Shown here piece by piece: positions 57,647 to 64,000 of a DNA stretch of 64,000 nucleotides. The notes beneath the pieces were generated by a model. The model was not told the DNA's origin, did not search any database, and saw nothing but the letters and a program-made list of their open reading frames with translations. The stretch covers positions 38,985-102,984 of the forward strand of contig CAYZBJ010000003.1 of assembly GCA_964476625.1 (NCBI GenBank). Reading direction: 5' to 3'. The position numbers and the translations under genes were made by a program. Source of the stretch: JAMLIN01 sp964476625 (GTDB lineage: Bacteria; Pseudomonadota; Gammaproteobacteria; Burkholderiales; Burkholderiaceae_E). Position 1 is the first letter of the stretch, and the number at the start of each line of letters is the position of its first letter.

Positions 57647-59929
57647 TCAGGGCGTAGTGATGTCGAACACCTGGTTCACAGGCGATGGGCCGAACGAAGC
57701 GTACGGGACCACCGGCGTCTGCTCGATGCCCTCCTTGGTCCAATCGCACACGCCCTGCGGGAAGATCGCGTTGAGACGCGTCATCTCCTGCGCGGTGAAG
57801 GTGACGTCATAGTCGGATGCAGCCACCGGTTTGAGCTGACACTTCAGCGCGTCGGCGGCGACCGGGCTGCCGGCTTCGATTCGAGGTGCCGTCCATGACG
57901 GATACAGCGTGTTGCACTGCGAGTCCGGTTCGCTGCCGAGGGTCTGCGGCTCGGCGATGAACTCGGGCGTCAACGACTGGGTGAAGCAACCGTCGACCGC
58001 CGTGTCGGGCTTGTGGGCGATGACCTTGTCGCGCTGCGCCGTGGTCGACGCATCGCCCTTGTAGGCTTCGACCCACTTGATGAACTCCGCCCAGCTCCGG
58101 CTCGCCACCTCGTGAGTGAGCGCCGCGTCGACCGGGGTTCCGAAGCCGAACAAGGCGGTGATCGGCGCACCGCCGCGCCACATCACGTGATTGTCGGCGT
58201 TGCCGTTGGCCCTTGCCATGCGCTCGCGCACCGCGAAGTGGAACCACTGGTAATGATAAAACTGGTCGTCGTCGTAGATCCCCGTGTAGTCGAAGACCGG
58301 AATGCTCGCCAGGCCGCCACCACCGCCGAGCAGCAGGCCACCCTGGTAGGCGCGCGCGATGGCACCGGCATCGCCGACCGTACGTCCGGTCGTGTAGTTG
58401 CCGTCGTAGTCGTAACCCCCGATCCTCTCGTTCAGGTCGAGAAACTGCTCGGGGGTGATCGTGCCGGCGTTGAGCGCGGCCAGCCCGTACTGCACACCGA
58501 TGTTGTCGAACGGCCGCAAGGCAAAGCCGGTGGCCAGATCAACGCCGTAGGCGCTACGTGCCGCATCGAATACGGTGGGGCGGACGCCGGTGGGGTTGGT
58601 CGTCGGGTCATAGCGCAGGCCGACGGGCACGGCGGCGTTCCATACAGCCGGGTTGTAGCCACCGAGCAGGGGGCTTGCGGGCAGCGGGTCGATCCGCCCG
58701 GGAACAGGATCGGTGCGGCCGGATTGCAGCGCGAGGTCATACCAGGCGCGTGCGGTCTTGTGCCCCGACACGGTGGTCATCTGCTCCTCCGTGAAGGTCG
58801 CCACGTTGTCGGACAGCAGGTACCGGCTCAACAACTTCGAATCGAGCGCCGACATCGCGATCGTCAGCGCATCCGGATAGGTGCAGCTGATCGCCACGCC
58901 GTCGAAGAGTCCGGGAAACGCGTCGGCCACCTGGAGACTGGTATAGGCCCCACCCGAACAACCCGTGCTGACGGTGTAGTGCGGCACGCCGAAGGTTTCA
59001 ATGAAATGCTCCTTGCCCATCATCGTGGTTTCTCCGGCGAGAGTCGCGTTGCAACTGTTCGTCGGATGGTTGAGCGTGTTGATGAAGATCGCGTAGCCCT
59101 CGCCAAGACGGGTGAGATTGTCCCCGGTCAACAAGTCGGCGCCCATGGCATCGCCCTGAACATACCAACCGCCGGTACAACCACTGCCGTGGTTGGCGAT
59201 CAGGCGCCTGTTCCATCCCTTCGGCGGCGCCACGGGGCTCGGCGCGGCGTCGGAAGTCGGATCGTGCAGCACCGCGTTCTGGTAGATGCCGCGGTTCATC
59301 GTGCCCGTCTCGACGCGAACGATGAACGGCACGGTCACGCCGAGCGAATTGGTGGTCATCGCGACATCGCCCGGCGGCGTCGTGATGTCGGGCATGGGGA
59401 CGAGATCGCCGGTCGTCGTCGTGCGATAGACGTAGTGGACCTGCGTCGGGGCCGAGCAATCGGCATCGGTGGCCACGCCGAGGTTCGTGCCATCAGGCAG
59501 GACGAACGCCTCGGTCTGGCAAATGAACGGGCTCTGATGGGGGCCGGACAACATCGGCCCCGTGACGGGGTAGTTCGTCAGCGTCAAGGTCGCCATGGCA
59601 CCGCCCGCGCTCGCCTCGAACGTGTTGGCACCATCGTCCAGGCCGCCCAGGATGCCGACCAGCCGCGTCGGATCGCCCGGGTCCACCTCGAAGACGCTCG
59701 AGATGTCGTTTCCGTTCAGGATGGCCTTGACGTCGTCCGGGCCCGAGGACCTGATCGCGATCAGCGCATCGCCGCCGGTCACATGCTCGGCCTTCGAGGA
59801 AAGGACTTCGATCGTCGGTGCGGGCGACGCGTCGTGGTCGTGGCCGCCTCCGCCGCCGCACCCCACCAGGACAGTAGCCGACAGGCCGGCGACAAGCAGG
59901 CTGGCGGCATGGTGATATCGGGTGCTCAT
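57647..59929 (-). CDS. DUF6351-family secreted lipoprotein, probable ester hydrolase
   Basis: A 760-residue envelope protein. The lipobox VLVGC (Cys24) is followed by a GGGGG-H-D-H-D segment and an Ig-like domain to about residue 120. A large alpha/beta-hydrolase-type region follows, with the nucleophile elbow STGCSGGAYTS (Ser325 in G-C-S-G-G). Many paired cysteines suggest disulfides. Proteins of this DUF are annotated in many proteobacteria and resemble tannase or polyester-depolymerase folds. Substrate unknown. GGAG precedes the ATG at 59929. G+C is below the window average. It lies between nirK (convergent) and the livK fragment. Confidence 0.8.
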   Translation of the reverse strand: MSTRYHHAASLLVAGLSATVLVGCGGGGGHDHDASPAPTIEVLSSKAEHVTGGDALIAIRSSGPDDVKAILNGNDISSVFEVDPGDPTRLVGILGGLDDGANTFEASAGGAMATLTLTNYPVTGPMLSGPHQSPFICQTEAFVLPDGTNLGVATDADCSAPTQVHYVYRTTTTGDLVPMPDITTPPGDVAMTTNSLGVTVPFIVRVETGTMNRGIYQNAVLHDPTSDAAPSPVAPPKGWNRRLIANHGSGCTGGWYVQGDAMGADLLTGDNLTRLGEGYAIFINTLNHPTNSCNATLAGETTMMGKEHFIETFGVPHYTVSTGCSGGAYTSLQVADAFPGLFDGVAISCTYPDALTIAMSALDSKLLSRYLLSDNVATFTEEQMTTVSGHKTARAWYDLALQSGRTDPVPGRIDPLPASPLLGGYNPAVWNAAVPVGLRYDPTTNPTGVRPTVFDAARSAYGVDLATGFALRPFDNIGVQYGLAALNAGTITPEQFLDLNERIGGYDYDGNYTTGRTVGDAGAIARAYQGGLLLGGGGGLASIPVFDYTGIYDDDQFYHYQWFHFAVRERMARANGNADNHVMWRGGAPITALFGFGTPVDAALTHEVASRSWAEFIKWVEAYKGDASTTAQRDKVIAHKPDTAVDGCFTQSLTPEFIAEPQTLGSEPDSQCNTLYPSWTAPRIEAGSPVAADALKCQLKPVAASDYDVTFTAQEMTRLNAIFPQGVCDWTKEGIEQTPVVPYASFGPSPVNQVFDITTP

Positions 59930-59990
59930 TGTTCGTCTCCTTCCAGCTGTGTGATCGACCCGGGTGGTCGCGCCGTCGACTACTACCTCC

Positions 59991-60045
59991 CGGAACGACT
60001 GGTTCACCGCCAGCGTCTTCCAGGCCCGTCCTGGATCTGCGCGAT
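59991..60045 (-). pseudogene. Fragment of a second livK-type gene (3' end only)
   Basis: This 55-base stretch closely matches the last 56 bases of the livK gene (60157-60212). They share the identical 14-mer CGGAACGACTGGTT, then GTCTTCCAG and GATCTGCGCGAT. Read leftwards it encodes IAQIQDG and, after a frameshift, WKTLAVNQSFR, against IAQIKDG and WKTMATNQSFR in the intact gene. No further upstream part remains. It looks like the leftover of a tandem substrate-binding gene cut by deletion or insertion. Confidence 0.8.
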
Positions 60046-60152
60046 CCCCGGTCGGGGTACATCATAGTTCGATCCCGCCATGCCAGCCCTCGGCGGCGAC
60101 GATCGGCGCGGCGCGCCGGGGCCCTCTCGCCCGGTCGCGCCGCGCACGCCCG

Positions 60153-61355
60153 CTAGCGGAACGACTGGTTGGTGGCCATGGTCTTCCAGCGTCCATCCTT
60201 GATCTGCGCGATCAGGGCCGCCTTGACACCGAGGTGATTGGTCTTGGAGAAGCTCACCGGCGAGCCATTGAAGATGTCCTGGAACTCCTTGCCCGATTCC
60301 AGCGCCGCCATCATCGATTCGGTGGTCAGGTCCTTGCCGGCGAGTTCGGCGAAGTAGGCGAACACCATCGCGCCGTTGTAGCCGGTGATCGACTGCAGGT
60401 TGGGGATGTCGCCGCCGAACTTGGCGCGATAGGCTTCGACGTACTCCTTGACCTCTCCGGTGGCGGTATCGGGATAGAAGATCTCGGTCTGGCCCACGCC
60501 ATAGACGCCTTCGGCGACCTCCTTGCCGAGCTCATGCAGGTCGGGCACGTAGCTGGGCGACGACACCACGAAGTCGGGCTTCCAGCCGAGCTTGTGAGCG
60601 ACGTTCAGGATGCCGACGGTTTCGCGCACCACCGAGCCAAGGGCCACCAGGTCGCAGCCATCGGCCTTCATCCGGGCGACCTGCGAGTTGAAGTCGGTCG
60701 CGCCGCGCTTGAACGAGACCTTCGTGCCCTCCTGCATCTGCATCGCCTTGAGCTGGTCGTCATAGGCGTCGGTGAAGTTCTTGCCCATCTCGTCGTCCTG
60801 GTAGACGATGCAGGGCTTCTTCGACTGCCTGTTCTCGATCACGTACTTGATGCCGAGCCGCATGGTGTCGTAGTACGGGCTGAACATGTTGAATTTCAGC
60901 CGGTCCTCGGGCTTGGCCGGGTCCATCTCGAAGGTGAAGGCAGCGGCGGTGATCGGGAACAGGTGCAGCAGGCCGGCGCGCTGCACCAGTGGCAGCGGCG
61001 CGAGCGTCGTCGCCGAGCCCATCGCCGACACGATCGCGAACACCTTGTCGCGCTCGATCAGCTTCTGGGTCTGCATCACCGCCTTCTTCGGATCGTAGCC
61101 GTCATCCTCGGACACCAGTCGCAGCTTGCGGCCATTGATGCCGCCACGGGCGTTGATCTGGTCGACCGCGAGCTTCATGCCGTTGGTCGCCGGCACTCCC
61201 CAGGACTTGATCGGGCCGCTGAGGTCCATGTGGGTGCCGATCACGATCTCGGTATCGGTCACACCCTGGGTCTTGAAGTCCGCGGCGACGGCGGGCTGTG
61301 CCGCCATCGCGCAGATCGCGGCCGCCATGGCAATCGACAGTTGGTGGGCTCTCAT
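60153..61355 (-). CDS. livK: Branched-chain amino acid-type ABC transporter substrate-binding protein
   Basis: A 400-residue periplasmic binding protein. The signal peptide spans about residues 1-24 (AQPAVAAD). The family pattern follows: IVIGTHMDLSGPIKSWGVPATNGMKLAVDQINARGGINGRKLRLV, then RGATDFNSQVARMKADGCD and TGYNGAMVF. A strong ribosome site (AAGGAGG) precedes the ATG at 61355. As in many beta-proteobacterial liv clusters with a fatty-acid ligase gene, the ligand may be an aromatic or branched acid rather than an amino acid. It is last in the run livG-livF-ligase-like-livK. Confidence 0.92.
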   Translation of the reverse strand: MRAHQLSIAMAAAICAMAAQPAVAADFKTQGVTDTEIVIGTHMDLSGPIKSWGVPATNGMKLAVDQINARGGINGRKLRLVSEDDGYDPKKAVMQTQKLIERDKVFAIVSAMGSATTLAPLPLVQRAGLLHLFPITAAAFTFEMDPAKPEDRLKFNMFSPYYDTMRLGIKYVIENRQSKKPCIVYQDDEMGKNFTDAYDDQLKAMQMQEGTKVSFKRGATDFNSQVARMKADGCDLVALGSVVRETVGILNVAHKLGWKPDFVVSSPSYVPDLHELGKEVAEGVYGVGQTEIFYPDTATGEVKEYVEAYRAKFGGDIPNLQSITGYNGAMVFAYFAELAGKDLTTESMMAALESGKEFQDIFNGSPVSFSKTNHLGVKAALIAQIKDGRWKTMATNQSFR

Positions 61356-61380
61356 GTCTTCCTCCTTCGGGAATATCCCG

Positions 61381-63135
61381 TTATGACGGATCGGTGACGG
61401 GCAAGTCGGCGCGACCGCCCTCCTGGAGCAGCCGCCGACGCAGCATCAGGGTCGGCGTGACCTCGGCATCGCCGAGGCCGAGCGAGCGCTCGATCAGGCT
61501 GAAACGCTCGATTCGGATCGGGGCGATGGCCGTGTTGACCTGCGCGACCAGCTCCTCGACCATCGCCTGCACACCGGGCGCGGCGCACAGGCTGCGGAAA
61601 TGGGTGAACGGAATGCTGCGCTGCTGGGCGAACTTCACCACCGGGTCCTGGTCGAGCAGGATGCGGGCGCAGACCCGGCCGGCGTCGTCGACCATGAGGA
61701 AGGCGTCGGCGACGTAGGGCGATGCGCCCAGCAGGCGCTCGGCATCGAAAGGCGCGAGCGGCGCCGCGTCGCCCCGCAGCAGGTGGGCGCTGCGCCCGAG
61801 GATCCGCAGGCCACCGGGCTCCTGGCGGGCGACGTCGCCGGTAGACCACCAGCCGTCGGCGGTCGCCGGCCCGGTCTTGTCGACGTAGCCGGTGAACAGG
61901 GCATCGCCCCGGATCCAGACCTCGCCGGCGTCGTCGACGCGGATCTCGATGCCTTCGGCGAGCACCTCGGCGGCGCCCGCCATGGCGAGGCGAACGACGC
62001 CGCCGGCCTCGGCCATGCCGTAGAGATCGGCGAGCGGCCGGTCGATCGCGGCGAACCAGTCGAGGGTCGCCGGGCGCGCCGGGGCGCCGGCGGCAAGGCA
62101 CAGCCGCGCCCGCGCCAGGCCGAGGCGCTCGCGCACGGGCGCGAGCACGAGCCGGTCCGACAGGCGCGCCAGCAGCCGCGTCCAGCCCGATCCGCCGGCG
62201 CGGGCCCGCTGGCCGAGCGATATCGCCCTGGCGAACGCCCAACGCTGCAGGCGCGTCGTCTCGGCCAGGTTCAGCTCGATCGCCGAGCGCAGCCGCGCCC
62301 AGGTCCGGGGCGACATCTGCACCACCGTGGGCTGCAACTCGGCGAGATCGAGCAAGGCGGTCTCGGCGCTCTCGGGGAAGTTGACGATCGTCCCGGCCAG
62401 CAGCGCGCCATGGACTCCGACCACTCGCTCGAGGACATGATGAAGGGGCGTGAGCACCAGGCGCTCGTCGTCGGCGCGCAGGCCCAGCACGGCGCCGGCC
62501 CGGTCGGCCTGGGCGATCGCCGCCCGGTGCGAGAGCACCGCGCCACGGGCCGGGCCGGTGACGCCCGAGCTGAACACGATGAGGGCGGCGGCTTCCGCGC
62601 CGCCCGCCGGCGCGCCCGGCGCGGCGCCGGCGGTGGCGCCGGCCTCGAGCTGGGCCAGGGTGTCGACGCCGGGCTCGGAGCCGCCGTCGTACCACTGCTC
62701 GTGCATCACCACGAGGCGCTCGAGCGCGGGGCAGCGCTCGCGCAGTCGCCGGGCCCGCTGCAGATGGCGGTCGCCGGCGACGAACAGCACGCGGGCGCCG
62801 CAGTCGACGAGTTGCCCGACGAAGGCGTCCGCATCCGCATGCGGATCGATGGCCGCCGACACGCCGCCGGCGGCGACGATGCCGAGGTCGGCGAGTACCC
62901 ATTCGAGGCAGTTGTCGCCGACGACCGCAGCCACATCCCCGTCGCCGAAACCGGTCGCGCGCAGGCCGCGGCCGATCGACTCGATGCGCGCGGCCATCTC
63001 CCGGCCGCTCGCCGTCTGCCAGATCCCATAGCGCTTCCAGCGCGCCACCGTGGCGTCGCCGCGCCGCCCGAGCACGCCGCCGACATGGGCGGCCAGCGAG
63101 ATGCCGTCCGCCCGGCTGGTATCAACGCTCGCCAT
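61381..63135 (-). CDS. Acyl-CoA synthetase-like protein with substituted catalytic lysines
   Basis: A 584-residue AMP-binding-superfamily protein of the FadD15 type. Its key motifs are altered. The A3 loop is SSGVTGPARG (residues 189-198), with Arg197 where the invariant Lys usually is. A5 is YGMAEAGG rather than YGxTE. The A10 segment is TPTLMLRRR, with Met564 where the adenylation lysine (PTLKLKR in relatives) is expected. Activity is therefore doubtful, or the protein does another job. It starts within the last bases of livF (14-base overlap) and precedes livK by 25 bases. Liv-type operons often carry an active ligase at this place. Confidence 0.85.
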   Translation of the reverse strand: MASVDTSRADGISLAAHVGGVLGRRGDATVARWKRYGIWQTASGREMAARIESIGRGLRATGFGDGDVAAVVGDNCLEWVLADLGIVAAGGVSAAIDPHADADAFVGQLVDCGARVLFVAGDRHLQRARRLRERCPALERLVVMHEQWYDGGSEPGVDTLAQLEAGATAGAAPGAPAGGAEAAALIVFSSGVTGPARGAVLSHRAAIAQADRAGAVLGLRADDERLVLTPLHHVLERVVGVHGALLAGTIVNFPESAETALLDLAELQPTVVQMSPRTWARLRSAIELNLAETTRLQRWAFARAISLGQRARAGGSGWTRLLARLSDRLVLAPVRERLGLARARLCLAAGAPARPATLDWFAAIDRPLADLYGMAEAGGVVRLAMAGAAEVLAEGIEIRVDDAGEVWIRGDALFTGYVDKTGPATADGWWSTGDVARQEPGGLRILGRSAHLLRGDAAPLAPFDAERLLGASPYVADAFLMVDDAGRVCARILLDQDPVVKFAQQRSIPFTHFRSLCAAPGVQAMVEELVAQVNTAIAPIRIERFSLIERSLGLGDAEVTPTLMLRRRLLQEGGRADLPVTDPS

Positions 63136-63871
63136 GACCACCCTGCCCATGAAGACCCAGATAGGACTCGCGCACTTTCGGCGACTCGGCCAGTGCCGCG
63201 CAACTGTCGTGCATCACCACCCTGCCCACCTCGAGGACGTAGCCGTGCTGCGCCGTCTCGAGCGCCATGCGCGCGTTCTGCTCGACCAGGAGGATCGACA
63301 CGCCGTCCTCGGCGTTGAGGCGACGGATGATGGCGAAGATCTCCTTGACCAGCAGCGGCGACAGGCCGAGCGAGGGCTCGTCGAGCAGCAGCACCTTCGG
63401 CCGGCTCATGAGGGCGCGGCTGATCGCGAGCATCTGCTGCTGCCCGCCCGAGAGCTGGCCGGCGATCTGGTGCTGGCGCTCGCGCAGCACCGGGAAGTAG
63501 TCGAAGACCTTCTCGAGATCCTGCGCCACCTGGCGATGGTCGCGCCGGATGTAGGCGCCCATCTTGAGGTTGTCGCGCACCGACAGCAGCGGGAAGACCT
63601 CGCGCCCCTCCGGCACGTGGCTGATGCCGAGCCGGACCACCTTGTCGGGCTCCATCGCGGTGATGCGCTTGCCCTCGAACTCGATCGTGCCCATCTGCGG
63701 CGCGATCACCCCCGAGATGGTCTTGAGGATGGTCGTCTTGCCGGCGCCGTTGGCGCCGAGCACCGCGACGATCTGGCCGGGCATGAGGTCGAGGCTGACG
63801 CCGCGGATCGCGGTGATCGGACCGTAGCTGCTCTCGATGTTGGCGAGGCGGAGAATGGGCTGGGCGCTCAT
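63122..63871 (-). CDS. livF: ABC transporter ATPase, LivF type
   Basis: A 249-residue ABC ATPase. Walker A is GANGAGKTT, the Q-loop follows at GISHVPEGREVF (LivF-specific), the signature is LSGGQQQML, Walker B is VLLLDEPSLGLS and the H-loop is LLVEQN. The start at 63871 has GAGG at 5 bases and follows the livG stop by 7 bases. The in-frame ATG at 63907 would overlap livG. It energises the uptake system whose binding protein is at 60153. Confidence 0.95.
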   Translation of the reverse strand: MSAQPILRLANIESSYGPITAIRGVSLDLMPGQIVAVLGANGAGKTTILKTISGVIAPQMGTIEFEGKRITAMEPDKVVRLGISHVPEGREVFPLLSVRDNLKMGAYIRRDHRQVAQDLEKVFDYFPVLRERQHQIAGQLSGGQQQMLAISRALMSRPKVLLLDEPSLGLSPLLVKEIFAIIRRLNAEDGVSILLVEQNARMALETAQHGYVLEVGRVVMHDSCAALAESPKVRESYLGLHGQGGHGER

Positions 63872-63878
63872 GTCGACC

Positions 63879-64000
63879 TCAGGCGCCGAGGTAGGCGGCA
63901 ACGACATCGGGATGGCTCTGCACCTCCTCCGAAGTGCCGAGCGCCATGATCCGGCCGGAGTCGAGCGCGAGCACCCGGTCCGACACCCGGCTCACCAGCG
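63879..64000 (-). CDS. livG: ABC transporter ATPase, LivG type (partial, C-terminal end)
   Basis: Only the last 39 codons are in the window. They read LVSRVSDRVLALDSGRIMA followed by LGTSEEVQSHPDVVAAYLGA. This is the standard C-terminus of a LivG ATPase just after the H-loop. The gene continues beyond 64000. Confidence 0.88.
   Translation of the reverse strand, partial: LVSRVSDRVLALDSGRIMALGTSEEVQSHPDVVAAYLGA

Overview
The window is high-G+C, gene-dense chromosomal DNA with about 60 protein genes, one cobalamin riboswitch, no rRNA, no tRNA that I recognised, no insertion sequence and no CRISPR array. The gene set suggests a metabolically versatile betaproteobacterium of the Rhodocyclales/Burkholderiales type: a phasin, a TRAP transporter with acyl-CoA enzymes, a liv-type ABC operon carrying an acyl-CoA ligase-like gene, a copper nitrite reductase, Csu-type pilus genes and a btuBCDF operon. 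The assignment is by gene content only.

Layout. 1-3490: usher and tip-type subunit of a chaperone-usher pilus, in lower-G+C sequence. 3508-5454: an SDR dehydrogenase divergent from a WYL regulator. 5650-15370: a probable catabolic island. A DUF35 protein, a thiolase-fold enzyme lacking the usual nucleophilic Cys, and a TetR regulator run rightwards. They converge on a leftward run of dctP-dctQ-dctM (TRAP uptake), SDR, acyl-CoA dehydrogenase and ADP-forming acyl-CoA ligase. Similar operator-like sequences lie before both runs. 15566-18374: a UvrD-family helicase, then a 667-base gene-free stretch with three 47-bp tandem repeats. 18375-20462: queuosine precursor transporter, queC, and a phasin with an elaborate promoter. 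20609-23725: TerB protein, NERD nuclease-helicase, DMT exporter. 23863-26668: DUF3014 protein, NudC, BON lipoprotein and a small hydrophilic protein.

26868-31841: cobalamin riboswitch controlling btuB-btuC-btuD-btuF, a complete B12 uptake route. 31938-45119: a mixed stretch holding two glutathione transferases, a PLD-family lipoprotein, a J-domain/zinc-ribbon/PilZ fusion, a MOSC protein, an SDR, a Cys-cluster protein, a DEDDy exonuclease, an amidohydrolase, a LysR/epimerase divergent pair, and DUF3597 and DUF937 proteins. 45204-55706: NTF2-like protein with an acyl-CoA ligase, cardiolipin synthase-like protein, two convergently overlapping MFS genes, a marR-emrA-emrB efflux operon, universal stress protein, SRPBCC protein and a second acyl-CoA ligase. 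56070-57551: a three-domain copper nitrite reductase behind an FNR/Dnr-like box. 57647-59929: a large secreted DUF6351 lipoprotein. 60153-64000: a leftward liv-type ABC operon whose acyl-CoA ligase-like member has lost key lysines. A fragment of a second substrate-binding gene lies beside it.

The most notable items are: two long hairpins of one repeat family, both between convergent genes; the J-ZnR-PilZ fusion; the cupredoxin-fused NirK; the Cys-less thiolase-fold enzyme paired with DUF35; the lysine-less ligase-like protein; the livK remnant; and the mirror-image operators around the phasin promoter. I did not find a clear new defence or mobile system.
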